Shown: piece by piece, positions 5,468 through 13,578 of the stretch
Position numbering within the stretch: position 1 is the stretch's first letter
How the letters are laid out: each line of letters opens with the position of its first letter
Assembly: GCA_028825345.1 (NCBI GenBank)
Contig: JAPKAJ010000033.1
Coordinates: forward strand, 1-13,818
Length of the DNA: 13,818 nucleotides
Direction: 5' to 3'
Source: Arenicellales bacterium
GTDB lineage: Bacteria > Pseudomonadota > Gammaproteobacteria > Arenicellales > UBA868
Program-made: the position numbers and the translations under genes
Notes under the pieces: generated by a model
Told to the model about the DNA's origin: nothing
What the model saw: the letters and a program-made list of their open reading frames with translations, nothing else
Databases searched by the model: none

Positions 5468-7555
5468 ATGACATCACCCGTTTCCTTGACTATTGCAGGC
5501 GATATCGCTGTGATCGAGGTTTCACACCCGCCTGTGAATGCCCTTTCGCAAGTAGTGCGCGCCGGACTGGCAGACTGTGTGTCGCGAGCAGCCGAGACAG
5601 AAGATGTTCAGGCCATCGTCATCTATGGCGCTGGGCGAACATTTATCGCTGGCGCTGACATTCGTGAATTTGGCAAACCTGCGCTGGAACCCTACCTGCC
5701 CGAAGTGATCAACAAGATTGAGGCCACGGCGAAACCCGTTGTCATTGCCTTGCACGGAACTGCGCTTGGCGGCGGGCTTGAAGTGGCTCTGGGCGGTCAC
5801 TATCGGGTCGCTCTATCGAGTGCGAGGTTTGGCCTTCCCGAAGTCACCCTTGGTTTGTTGCCCGGCGCCGGAGGAACACAACGCCTGCCAAGGCTGGCTC
5901 CTGTAGATAAAGCACTTGCGATGATCACAACAGGCCGCCAGATCGATGCGAAACAAGCACTGGAACTGGGGATCATCGACAGGGTCGCCGATGGTGATGA
6001 TGTGCGCACGGCGGGCATCGATTTTGCCAGGGAAGTGATCGCCCAGGGAAAGGGCGTACGCCCGACGAGCGCGCTTGCGTGTCATGCGGCCGATGCACAA
6101 GTGTTTGATGCGGCACGGGCCAAGCTCGCGCAATCGGCCCGTGGCCAAATCGCGCCGCAGAAATGTGTCGACGCCATTCAGGGGGCGGTGACACTGCCCT
6201 TTGCAAAAGGGCTTGCGCAGGAACGCGCATTGTTTCAGGATTTAATGCGCTCGGATCAACGCGTGGCCCTGATCCACGCGTTCTTCTCCGAACGTCAGGT
6301 CGGCAAACTTCCCCAAATCCAGGGCGTGAGGGCGCGGGAACTCGCCACGGTCGGGGTCGTTGGTGGCGGCACGATGGGCGCGGGCATAGCGGTCAGCGCC
6401 TTGCTGGCGGGTCTGCGTGTAACGCTCGCCGAGCGCGATGAAGATGCCCTCGAGCGCGCAGGTACGACTGTCTCGAAACTGCTGATGGGGTCTGTCAAAC
6501 GCAACAAACTGAGCCAGGACCAATACGATGCCATCATGGCCAGTGGCTTCAAGAGCACAACGGACTATGCTGATTTTACCAATGCCGATGTTGTTATTGA
6601 GGCGGTGTTCGAGAACATGGAGGTTAAAAAGGAAGTCTTCGCCAGGCTGGATGCGATATGCAAGCCCGGCGCGATCCTGGCGTCCAACACTTCTTATCTG
6701 GACGTCAATGCAATCGCAGCCATGACATCGCGGCCCGAAGATGTGATCGGGCTGCACTTTTTCTCGCCCGCCCATGTGATGAAACTGTTGGAGGTCGTGG
6801 TCGCCGACAAGACCTCGCCCGAGGTCGTTGCCACGGGATTTGCTCTGGCAAAGGTTCTGCGCAAGGTTGCGGTGCGTTCAGGTGTTTGCGACGGGTTTAT
6901 CGGTAATCGGATCCTGTCCTATTACCGCAAGGCGCTTGATGGCGCGGTGATGGCCGGCGCCAGCCCCTTCGATGTCGATCGCGCCCTGGTGAATTTTGGC
7001 CTGGCCATGGGGCCTTTTGCTGTTGGGGATCTGGCCGGGCTCGACATCGGCTGGGCAACGCGCAAACGCCTGGCCCCCACGCGCGATCCGCGTGAAGCCT
7101 ATGCCGAGTTCTCGGATCGCCTGTGCGAGATGGGTCGGTTTGGGCGCAAAACGGGCCGGGGTTTTTACATCTACGAAGATGGGAAATCCGCACCTGATCC
7201 GCAAGTGGATGAAATCATTGTCGCAGAACGCGCCGCTAAAAAAATCGATGCCCGGACGATTTCTGATCAGGAGATCGTCGACCGCTATATGGCGGCGATG
7301 GTAAACGAGGCCGCGCGCGTGGTGGAAGAAGGCATTGCCCTGCGCCCGCTGGATGTCGACGTGGTCTTTTTGAACGGTTATGGATATCCGCGCTGGCGTG
7401 GCGGGCCGATGCACTATGCAGATACCGTGGGCCTGGACAAAATTCTGAACGATATCAAGGCATTTGCCGCAGAGGACGATTTTCTCTGGAAACCCGCGCC
7501 GCTGTTGCAGCGGCTGGTGGCAAAGGGTGAAACCTTTGCCAGCCTGAACCCATAA
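5468..7555 (+). CDS. Bifunctional enoyl-CoA hydratase / 3-hydroxyacyl-CoA dehydrogenase
   Basis: A complete 695-residue multifunctional beta-oxidation enzyme: it hydrates 2-enoyl-CoA and oxidises the 3-hydroxyacyl-CoA with NAD. The N-terminal crotonase domain (about 1-190) has AGADIREF at 61-68, oxyanion-hole region HGTALGGGLE, and both catalytic acids, Glu105 and Glu125 (LPEVTLGLLPGAGGTQRL). After a linker comes the dehydrogenase Rossmann domain with VGGGTMGAG at 298-306, catalytic His430 in LHFFSPAHVMKLLEVV, Glu442 and GFIGNR. Two C-terminal helical domains follow (GDLAGLDIGWATRKR; NGYGYPRWRGGPMHYAD). Size and order match the monomeric peroxisomal-type enzyme found in many proteobacteria; FadB/FadJ proteins are slightly longer. 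AGAGGA at 5455-5460 serves the ATG. It is the first gene of the operon, 25 nt before the thiolase. Isomerase activity, seen in some relatives, cannot be judged. Confidence 0.93.
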   Translation: MTSPVSLTIAGDIAVIEVSHPPVNALSQVVRAGLADCVSRAAETEDVQAIVIYGAGRTFIAGADIREFGKPALEPYLPEVINKIEATAKPVVIALHGTALGGGLEVALGGHYRVALSSARFGLPEVTLGLLPGAGGTQRLPRLAPVDKALAMITTGRQIDAKQALELGIIDRVADGDDVRTAGIDFAREVIAQGKGVRPTSALACHAADAQVFDAARAKLAQSARGQIAPQKCVDAIQGAVTLPFAKGLAQERALFQDLMRSDQRVALIHAFFSERQVGKLPQIQGVRARELATVGVVGGGTMGAGIAVSALLAGLRVTLAERDEDALERAGTTVSKLLMGSVKRNKLSQDQYDAIMASGFKSTTDYADFTNADVVIEAVFENMEVKKEVFARLDAICKPGAILASNTSYLDVNAIAAMTSRPEDVIGLHFFSPAHVMKLLEVVVADKTSPEVVATGFALAKVLRKVAVRSGVCDGFIGNRILSYYRKALDGAVMAGASPFDVDRALVNFGLAMGPFAVGDLAGLDIGWATRKRLAPTRDPREAYAEFSDRLCEMGRFGRKTGRGFYIYEDGKSAPDPQVDEIIVAERAAKKIDARTISDQEIVDRYMAAMVNEAARVVEEGIALRPLDVDVVFLNGYGYPRWRGGPMHYADTVGLDKILNDIKAFAAEDDFLWKPAPLLQRLVAKGETFASLNP

Positions 7556-7570
7556 GAGTGAACCCATAAG
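7545..7570 (+). repeat. 14-bp tandem duplication across the stop codon
   Basis: TGAACCCATAAG occurs at 7545-7556 and again at 7559-7570, a period of 14 bp. The first copy contains the hydratase/dehydrogenase stop codon TAA (7553-7555) and the second supplies the AAGGA ribosome binding site of the thiolase. A slippage duplication would have moved the two genes apart by 14 bp without touching either protein. Confidence 0.7.
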
Positions 7571-7580
7571 GACCAAACAC

Positions 7581-8759
7581 ATGAAACAAGCCGTCATCGT
7601 CTCAACCGCACGCACAGGGCTGGCCAAGTCTTATCGCGGCGCCTTCAACGAAACCCACGGGGCCACGATGGCCGGTCATGTGATCGAGCATGCTGTCGCG
7701 CGTGCCGGGATCACCCCGGACCTGTTGGAGGACGCCTTTCTCGGTTGTGGCTATCCCGAGGGCTGGACTGGCAGTAACATCGCCCGCCAGGCGGTGATCC
7801 GGGCCGGATTGCCTGTCAGCGTGGCGGCAACCACGGTGAATCGGTTCTGCTCGTCCGGTCTGCAGGCGGTAGCGATGGCCTCGCACGCGATTGTGCAGGA
7901 AGGCGCGCCGGCGGCGATTGCCGGAGGGGTCGAGAGCATCAGTCAGATGCCTCCCAGCCGCCCGCCGCAGGCGCAGGAAAGCTGGATTGTCCAGAACAAA
8001 CCGGACATCTATCTTCCGATGATCCGGACCGCCGATATCGTCGCCAAACGCTACGATGTCAGCCGCGAGGCGCAGGACGAGCTGTCGCTACAGAGCCAGA
8101 AGCGCACCGCCGCCGCGCAGTCCGCCGGAAAGCTGGATGATGAAATCGTGCCGATTACCGTAACCCAGGCTTTCAAGGATAAGGAAACCGGCGAGGTGAC
8201 TCGCAAGGAGGTCACCTTTGGTATGGACGACTGCAACCGTCCCAACACAACGCTTGAGGCGCTCGCAGGCCTGGCCCCGGTGCAGGGCGATGGGTACTTC
8301 GTGACGGCCGGAAACGCCTCGCAATTGTCAGATGGCGCGGCGGCCCTGGTGGTGATGGATGCCGATGTGGCCGCACGCGAAGGGATCGAACCGCTGGGCG
8401 CTTTCAAGGGCTTTGTCGCCGCCGGTTGCGAGCCCGACGAAATGGGCATTGGCCCAGTCTTTGCCGTCCCACGCCTGCTGGAGCGTCACGGACTGAAGGT
8501 CAACGACATCGATCTATGGGAGCTGAACGAAGCCTTTGCCAGCCAGGCCCTTTATTGCCGGGATCACCTGAAGATCGACCCTGATGTCTGCAACGTCAAC
8601 GGCGGCTCCATCGCGATCGGCCACCCCTTTGGCATGACCGGTGCCCGAATGACCGGACACCTTCTGATAGAAGGTAGACGTCGCGGCGCCAAGTTGGGTG
8701 TGGTGACGATGTGTATCGGTGGCGGTATGGGTGCTGCTGGTTTGTTCGAGATTTTCTGA
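7581..8759 (+). CDS. Acetyl-CoA C-acyltransferase (thiolase)
   Basis: A complete 392-residue thiolase that cleaves 3-oxoacyl-CoA with CoA to acetyl-CoA (or propionyl-CoA) and a shortened acyl-CoA, the last step of the cycle. Nucleophile Cys90 lies in NRFCSSGLQAVAMA, NEAF at 316-319, His348 in GGSIAIGHPFGMTGAR, and the second active-site Cys378 in CIGGGMGAAGLFE. All are at the usual places and the length is standard for FadA/acetyl-CoA acetyltransferase enzymes, with no deletion. AAGGA at 7567-7571 precedes ATG by nine bases. It follows the hydratase/dehydrogenase gene by 25 nt and is 12 nt before the first acyl-CoA dehydrogenase. Pairing with the bifunctional enzyme upstream points to degradation, not to biosynthetic acetoacetyl-CoA formation. 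Chain-length preference cannot be read. Confidence 0.93.
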   Translation: MKQAVIVSTARTGLAKSYRGAFNETHGATMAGHVIEHAVARAGITPDLLEDAFLGCGYPEGWTGSNIARQAVIRAGLPVSVAATTVNRFCSSGLQAVAMASHAIVQEGAPAAIAGGVESISQMPPSRPPQAQESWIVQNKPDIYLPMIRTADIVAKRYDVSREAQDELSLQSQKRTAAAQSAGKLDDEIVPITVTQAFKDKETGEVTRKEVTFGMDDCNRPNTTLEALAGLAPVQGDGYFVTAGNASQLSDGAAALVVMDADVAAREGIEPLGAFKGFVAAGCEPDEMGIGPVFAVPRLLERHGLKVNDIDLWELNEAFASQALYCRDHLKIDPDVCNVNGGSIAIGHPFGMTGARMTGHLLIEGRRRGAKLGVVTMCIGGGMGAAGLFEIF

Positions 8760-8771
8760 AGGGCCCTGAGC

Positions 8772-9968
8772 GTGGATTTAAGCTATACCCAGGAACAGCA
8801 AGAATTCCGCAAAGAAGTACGCGGATTTCTGGCAGAAAATCTGCCGTCTCGTATCAGCGAGAAGGTGCGCCTGGGCAAGCGCCTGGTCAAGGGCGATACG
8901 CAAGAATGGAGCGCCATGCTGAACGCGCGTGGCTGGCTGGCGGCCAACTGGCCCAAACAATATGGCGGCGCAGAATGGGATGCCGTGCAGCGCCAGATTT
9001 TTGAAGAAGAGACGTGTCTGGCTCACGCACCGCGTCTGGTACCTTTTGGCCTGACGATGCTGGCGCCGGTTCTACTGGCCTTTGGCACTGAGGAGCAACG
9101 CCAGCGCTTTCTGCCGCGCATCCTGAGCGGCGTGGATTGGTGGTGCCAGGGGTATTCCGAGCCGGGGGCCGGGTCAGACCTTGCCGCCCTGAAAACCACC
9201 GCGGTGCCAGATGGCGATCATTATGTGGTCAACGGCCAGAAGGCCTGGACGACGCTGGGTCAGCACGCAAACTGGATCTTCTGCCTTGTGCGCACCAGTG
9301 CCGATGTGAAGAAACAGTCGGGCATTTCCTTCTTGCTGATCGATATGGAAACGCCCGGCGTCACCGTGCGACCCATAGTACTGATCGATGGCCAGGCAGA
9401 GGTGAACGAGATTTTCTTCGACAACGTGCGTGTGCCGGTCGAAAACCTGGTCGGCGAACAAGACAAGGGCTGGACCTATGCCAAATATCTGCTGACCCAC
9501 GAGCGCACCAACATTGCCGGCGTGGGATTTTCGGATGCGGCACTGGCCACGCTCAAACATGTCGCCGCGCATACCATGGCCGGGGGCAGGCCGCTGGACC
9601 GAAACCCGCATTTTGCAGCCCGGATGGCGCAGGTGGAAATCGACCTGATGGCGATGCGCACAACCAACCTGCGGGTGGTGAGTGCTGCCGCCAAAGGACA
9701 AGCGCCGGGGGCCGAAAGCTCAATGCTCAAGATCAAGGGCACGATCTTGCGCCAGGAGTTGACGTCGCTGTTGCGCCGCGCGGCAGGCCCTGATGCGATG
9801 CCCTATCTGCCCGAGTTCCTGGACGGTCGCGATAACACCGGCCCATTTGGGCCAGAGCACGCACCTTCAGCCGCGCCGACTTATTTCAACATGCGTAAAT
9901 TGTCGATCTTCGGCGGCGCGAATGAAATTCAGCGCACGATCATTGCCAAAGCAATCCTCGAGCTGTGA
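8772..9968 (+). CDS. Acyl-CoA dehydrogenase, first of a pair
   Basis: A complete 398-residue flavoprotein that makes the 2,3-double bond of an acyl-CoA and passes electrons to ETF. The start is GTG at 8772, with GAAGGG eight bases upstream; the protein then opens like its family (MDLSYTQEQQEFRKEVRGFL). FAD/substrate segments: CQGYSEPGAGSDLAALKT (125-142) and NGQKAWTTLGQHANWIF (154-170). The C-terminal FGGANEIQRTIIAKAIL has Gly381 where medium-chain enzymes carry their catalytic Glu. An alternative base is present: Glu244 in THERTNIAG, the place used by isovaleryl- and long-chain acyl-CoA dehydrogenases. Thus probably active, on a branched or bulky acyl chain. It is 13 nt before a second, quite different dehydrogenase, a layout known from heteromeric enzymes for steroid side chains and other bulky acids. 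Confidence 0.92.
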   Translation: MDLSYTQEQQEFRKEVRGFLAENLPSRISEKVRLGKRLVKGDTQEWSAMLNARGWLAANWPKQYGGAEWDAVQRQIFEEETCLAHAPRLVPFGLTMLAPVLLAFGTEEQRQRFLPRILSGVDWWCQGYSEPGAGSDLAALKTTAVPDGDHYVVNGQKAWTTLGQHANWIFCLVRTSADVKKQSGISFLLIDMETPGVTVRPIVLIDGQAEVNEIFFDNVRVPVENLVGEQDKGWTYAKYLLTHERTNIAGVGFSDAALATLKHVAAHTMAGGRPLDRNPHFAARMAQVEIDLMAMRTTNLRVVSAAAKGQAPGAESSMLKIKGTILRQELTSLLRRAAGPDAMPYLPEFLDGRDNTGPFGPEHAPSAAPTYFNMRKLSIFGGANEIQRTIIAKAILEL

Positions 9969-9981
9969 AAGGCACGTAGGC

Positions 9982-11115
9982 ATGGATTTCAACCTGACAG
10001 AAGAACGGGCCATGTTACGCGACATGCTGCAGCGGTTTCTTGGCGAGCGCTATGACCATGAGGCGCGCCGCAAGTTGATCGCCTCGGGTGTGGCCTATGA
10101 TGCAGATATCCTGACCGAACTGGCCAAGCTCGGCATCCTCGGTGCGATGTTCAGCGAAGATGACGGCGGCTTTGGCGGCACGGGGTTTGACCTGCTGGTC
10201 GTCTTTGAAGAGTTGGGGCGCGCAGGCACGATCGAACCTGTAGTGGGTTCGGCTGTTCTGGCCGGGGGTTTGCTGGCTGAGCTCGGCAACGCATCACAAA
10301 AAGCCCTGATCGGACAGGTGATCGGTGGCGTAACTGTTCTGGCGCTGGCCCATGGTGAGCCGCAATCGCGATATGACCTCAGCCATGTCCACACCACCGC
10401 ACAGGCAGATGGCGGTCAGATTGTCCTCAATGGCACCAAGACCCATGTGATCAACGGGGCTCAGGCCGAAACATTGGTGGTGTCTGCACGCGAAAACGGC
10501 GCAAAGGATGATGAGGTGGGGATTTCCTTGTTCCTTGTGCCACTTGCCTTTGAAGGCGTGACCTGTATCGACCATTGTAATGTTGACGACACCTCGGGTG
10601 CGCGAATAGTCTTTGACAATGTGCGCCTTGCCGAAAGCGACCGGCTGGGAAAGGCAGGCAATGCATTTGCTGCGCTCGAGACGGCAACCGCCCGCGCAAC
10701 CCTGGCGGTTTGCGCCGAAGCGGTCGGGGCCATGGAGGCGGCCAAGGTGCTGACTGTGCAGTACCTGAAGGAACGCAAGCAGTTTGGTGTGCCGATCGGA
10801 AAATTCCAGGCGCTGCAGCATCGCATGGTGGATGTTCTGATCGAGATCGAACAGGCGCGGTCTGCGGTGGTCAATCTCGCCGGGAACCTTGAGGCCGAGC
10901 GCAACATTCGCGAGCGTCATGTCAGCGCAACAAAGAACCTGATCGGACGGGTCGGCGCTCTGGTGGTCGAAGAAAGCATCCAGATGCATGGCGGCATCGG
11001 CATGACGGATGAATATGCGCTTTCGCACTTTGCCCGACGCCTGACGATGATCGATCACCTTTTTGGAGATGTAGATCATCACCTGGAACGTTTCATCGCG
11101 CTCAGCGCGGCCTGA
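9982..11115 (+). CDS. Acyl-CoA dehydrogenase, second of a pair
   Basis: A complete 377-residue member of the acyl-CoA dehydrogenase family. ATG at 9982 is chosen because AAAGG stands nine bases before it and the protein then starts like the family (MDFNLTEERAMLRDMLQRFL); the open frame upstream is only an overlap with the preceding gene. Landmarks: NGTKTHVINGAQAETLVV (150-167), ERKQFGVPIGKFQALQH (264-280) and QMHGGIGMTDEYALSHF (334-350), the last two being FAD/dimer contacts. Neither usual catalytic Glu is seen: the helix position has Ala237 (TARATLAV) and the C-terminal place reads FGDVDHH. It is probably the partner subunit of the dehydrogenase encoded 13 nt upstream, by analogy with two-gene enzymes such as the mycobacterial FadE/ChsE pairs; an own reaction with another base cannot be excluded. 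The thioesterase gene begins 3 nt after its stop. Confidence 0.9.
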   Translation: MDFNLTEERAMLRDMLQRFLGERYDHEARRKLIASGVAYDADILTELAKLGILGAMFSEDDGGFGGTGFDLLVVFEELGRAGTIEPVVGSAVLAGGLLAELGNASQKALIGQVIGGVTVLALAHGEPQSRYDLSHVHTTAQADGGQIVLNGTKTHVINGAQAETLVVSARENGAKDDEVGISLFLVPLAFEGVTCIDHCNVDDTSGARIVFDNVRLAESDRLGKAGNAFAALETATARATLAVCAEAVGAMEAAKVLTVQYLKERKQFGVPIGKFQALQHRMVDVLIEIEQARSAVVNLAGNLEAERNIRERHVSATKNLIGRVGALVVEESIQMHGGIGMTDEYALSHFARRLTMIDHLFGDVDHHLERFIALSAA

Positions 11116-11118
11116 TCC

Positions 11119-11541
11119 ATGGGCGAGGCAATGCATCGGACCGAGCCGCTGGCGTTGTCGCGCCTGCTGGGCTTTCGCGTAGAGGTCTACCCCGAACGCA
11201 AGCAGGCACATTGTGTGCTGGACGCCTCCGAAGTACATGTAAACCGCAGTGGCGTGGTGCATGGCGGTATATCGGCAACGTTGCTGGATACGGCCAGCGG
11301 CGTCACTGCAAGCCTGACGGTGGATGACAGCGGGCTCGCCTCGTTTACCACCGTTTCGCTGAACATCAACTATATAGCCACTGCGCGCCCCGGTATGTTA
11401 CGCGCCGAGGGTCGCCTTACCGGCGGCGGACGGGTGTTGACCTTTGTTGAAGGCACGTTGACTGATTCCGAGGGCCGATTGATCGCTACCTCCACCGGTG
11501 TCTTTAAACGTTTGCGTCAGAGGCAGGGGGAAACATTATGA
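11119..11541 (+). CDS. PaaI-type hotdog-fold acyl-CoA thioesterase
   Basis: A complete 140-residue single-hotdog protein that probably hydrolyses acyl-CoA esters as a tetramer in the cytoplasm. The family motif VVHGGISATLLDTASG starts at residue 46, with HGG at 48-50 and the likely catalytic Asp57. The second half, TVSLNINYIATARPGMLRAE, follows the usual PaaI/YdiI pattern. Length is normal. ATG at 11119 lies three bases after the dehydrogenase stop and is probably reached by translational coupling; an alternative ATG at 11131 (residue 5) has GGCGAGG a few bases before it and may be the true start. Its TGA overlaps the ATG of the following broken gene. In such operons these enzymes free CoA from dead-end intermediates. 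Confidence 0.88.
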   Translation: MGEAMHRTEPLALSRLLGFRVEVYPERKQAHCVLDASEVHVNRSGVVHGGISATLLDTASGVTASLTVDDSGLASFTTVSLNINYIATARPGMLRAEGRLTGGGRVLTFVEGTLTDSEGRLIATSTGVFKRLRQRQGETL

Positions 11542-11879
11542 GTAAGCGCTTTAGACACGCGCGAAATCGATACCGCATTGTGCAGGCAGTCGCTGCGCAA
11601 TACCGTCCGCTCGTTACGTAGTGAAACGACCGATCTGGTGCTTCTGGAGTTGGAGAGCCCAGATATCGACATTCAGGTGCTGATCAAAACACCCTTTGGT
11701 GCAGTTGGAGCGCACAGTTGGGGCGCAACGCCTGCGCAACGGGTGACATCACACACGGGGTCCTGACGGCCGGGCACGCGTTTGGTTTTGTCTACAAGGC
11801 TCGGCCCATGACCGAGATCATTGCGCGTGTCGAAGCTAGTCAGCATTTGGTACTTTACCGTCTGGATGACGCTCTCTGA
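11538..11879 (+). pseudogene. Nitronate monooxygenase (2-nitropropane dioxygenase-like), decayed C-terminal remnant
   Basis: The ATG at 11538 overlaps the thioesterase stop (ATGA), so a gene once began here, but its frame stops at 11619. One frame over, 11542-11766 reads REIDTALCRQSLRNTVRSLR then LVLLELESPDIDIQVL. Another shift leads to TGDITHGVLTAGHAFGFVYK then RPMTEIIARVEA and a TGA at 11877. In this order they resemble the end of nitronate monooxygenases (DTVLxxRSLRNTxRxL ... EGDIxxGVxxAGQ ... ELIARI), flavoenzymes that oxidise alkyl nitronates. Some are also annotated as enoyl reductases of FabK type. The N-terminal two thirds with the FMN site is absent, so no activity is expected. The position between thioesterase and synthetase shows the complete gene once belonged to the operon. 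The synthetase start is 20 nt after the remnant's stop. Confidence 0.55.
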
Positions 11880-11899
11880 CAACCTTGGAAGGGATAATG

Positions 11900-13426
11900 A
11901 TGCAAACCCGGATACATGATTTTCTCAGCGAAGCGGTCACAACCAAAGGTGCAGAACAGGCCCTGATCGATTTTACAGATCGCACGTATAGCTGGGACGA
12001 TCTGCAAGCCGCGGTCGATGACGCCGAAGCTGAGTTGAAAGAGGTTGGGCTACGCCCCGGTGACCGTGTCGTGCTGGTCTTCGAAAACTGTATCTCAGTC
12101 GCGGCTTTTATTTTTGCCGCAAGTCGCATGGACGCCATTGTCGTAGTCGTGAATGCGCGGCTGACCGGGGCGGAGTTGGAAAGGGTAATTGCCCATAGTG
12201 ATCCAAGCATTGTTGTTTTTTGCACACAAGCCTCTGACACGGCTCAGGCGCATGGTGTCGAATGTAGTGCAACCAAGGTGTACGGCGCCTTTGTAGAGGT
12301 GGCGATATTTAAACGCGCGAGCAGCACGCCTGAACCGGTTTTTTCCGCACCGTCCGAACAGGTTGCAATCCTGCTTTACACCTCGGGTACGACTGGGGCG
12401 CCAAAGGCGGCAATGCTGACCCATGGAAACCTGATCGCGGCGGCCCATGCCTCGGCCAAGGTGCGGGACATGGTGGCTACCGATATGTGTTACCTGGCGT
12501 TGCCACTGTCGCATATTTTCGGTCTGGTCACCTTTCTCGCGGTGTGTTCGGTCAAAGCGGCGATGCGCCTGGAGGCCAAATTCTCTGTCGCTCGGTTGTA
12601 TGACGCTTTACAAAGTAATGTGACCCATCTGCCGGCGGTACCGCAGATGCACGCGCATCTGTTTCACTATGTGCGCGAACAAAACAAACCCGCCTGCAAC
12701 CGCGGCGTGCTGCGCTACGTCTCCTCTGGCGGCGCGCCGCTGGATCCCGTCTGGAAACGTGAAGCCGAGGCTTTTTATGGCTTGGCTCTACAAAACGGCT
12801 ATGGCCTCACCGAATCAGCGGCCGGTGTTTGTCTGACAGTCAACAAGTTGGGCGACCCGGACATTAGCGCTGGCCGGCCGATGCAAGGATGCGTTCTGAA
12901 ACTCGATATGCGCGCTGCAGGGGCAGAGCCAGACAAGGGAATAGGCGAGATCCTCGTTGGTGGTCCTCAGGTGATGAAGGGGTATTTCCGGGACGCTGAC
13001 GAGAGCGCAAAAGTTCTGACGGATGATGGCTTTTTTCGCACCGGCGACCTGGGGCGTCGTGACGAAGAAGGAAGGTTGCATATCGTAGGTCGTTCGAAAG
13101 AGCTGATCATCCGATCAGGCTTTAACGTTTATCCGGTTGAGGTTGAGGCCGCGCTGACAGATCACCCCGAAGTTATTGTTGCCGGGGTTGTCGGGCGTGC
13201 AGTAAGCGGGAACGAAGAGGTGTTGGGTTTTGTCAAGATTGCCCCTGGCTGCACTTTGACCGAGGCCGATCTAAAAGCCTTTGTGCACGACAAGCTTGCT
13301 CCCTACAAGCGTCCGTCGCGAATCATTCTGGCGCCAGATCTGCCTGCAGCGCCCACTGGCAAGATCCTGAAATCTAAATTAATCGACTTTTTCTCCCAAG
13401 ACCTGGGTAACCCGCAGGAATCTTAA
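11900..13426 (+). CDS. Acyl-CoA synthetase (AMP-forming, ANL superfamily), last gene of operon
   Basis: A complete enzyme of 508 residues that activates the free acid for the preceding beta-oxidation enzymes. Landmarks: P-loop YTSGTTGAPKAAM at 160-172; SSGGAPLD at 275-282; NGYGLTESAAG at 299-309; TGD at 381-383; hinge Arg398 with GRSKELIIRSGFNVYPVEVE; adenylation lysine Lys488 in PTGKILK. GGAAGGG at 11887-11893 fits the ATG at 11900 (six bases) better than the ATG at 11897; a TTG at 11885 in the same frame would put the binding site inside the gene and is rejected. It shares only the general fold motifs with the minus-strand synthetase at 2231-3736, so the two are not recent duplicates. Some stretches (e.g. 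12170-12330) look less GC-rich than the rest of the operon. No clear terminator follows. Substrate unknown. Confidence 0.92.
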   Translation: MQTRIHDFLSEAVTTKGAEQALIDFTDRTYSWDDLQAAVDDAEAELKEVGLRPGDRVVLVFENCISVAAFIFAASRMDAIVVVVNARLTGAELERVIAHSDPSIVVFCTQASDTAQAHGVECSATKVYGAFVEVAIFKRASSTPEPVFSAPSEQVAILLYTSGTTGAPKAAMLTHGNLIAAAHASAKVRDMVATDMCYLALPLSHIFGLVTFLAVCSVKAAMRLEAKFSVARLYDALQSNVTHLPAVPQMHAHLFHYVREQNKPACNRGVLRYVSSGGAPLDPVWKREAEAFYGLALQNGYGLTESAAGVCLTVNKLGDPDISAGRPMQGCVLKLDMRAAGAEPDKGIGEILVGGPQVMKGYFRDADESAKVLTDDGFFRTGDLGRRDEEGRLHIVGRSKELIIRSGFNVYPVEVEAALTDHPEVIVAGVVGRAVSGNEEVLGFVKIAPGCTLTEADLKAFVHDKLAPYKRPSRIILAPDLPAAPTGKILKSKLIDFFSQDLGNPQES

Positions 13427-13578
13427 ACTGGGGGCAGAATCTAACCGGCGTAAAACAGCCATTTGGCGTTGTATTAACTGTTGTCGCAGAATCATGTTCG
13501 ACATGGTTGGTTAATGCCCGCTGTGATCGGGCTGTGACAAGGGCGCTCCTACCCGCCACGGCGAGCCAGCTGTTTGTG

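Noticed and set aside
6878..7627. Minus-strand open frame of 249 codons
   Set aside because: Antisense shadow of the hydratase/dehydrogenase and the thiolase start; no protein family features.
9793..9981. N-terminal extension of the second acyl-CoA dehydrogenase
   Set aside because: These 63 codons overlap the end of the preceding gene and read as unrelated low-quality peptide; the family start MDFNLTEE is at 9982 with a ribosome binding site.
10294..11262. Minus-strand open frame of 322 codons
   Set aside because: It is antisense to the second acyl-CoA dehydrogenase and thioesterase, His/Gln/Arg-rich in a way typical of shadows, with no motif.
13427..13578. Possible terminator after the last operon gene
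   Set aside because: Only weak imperfect inverted repeats without a T-tract are present, so the operon's end of transcription is not visible.
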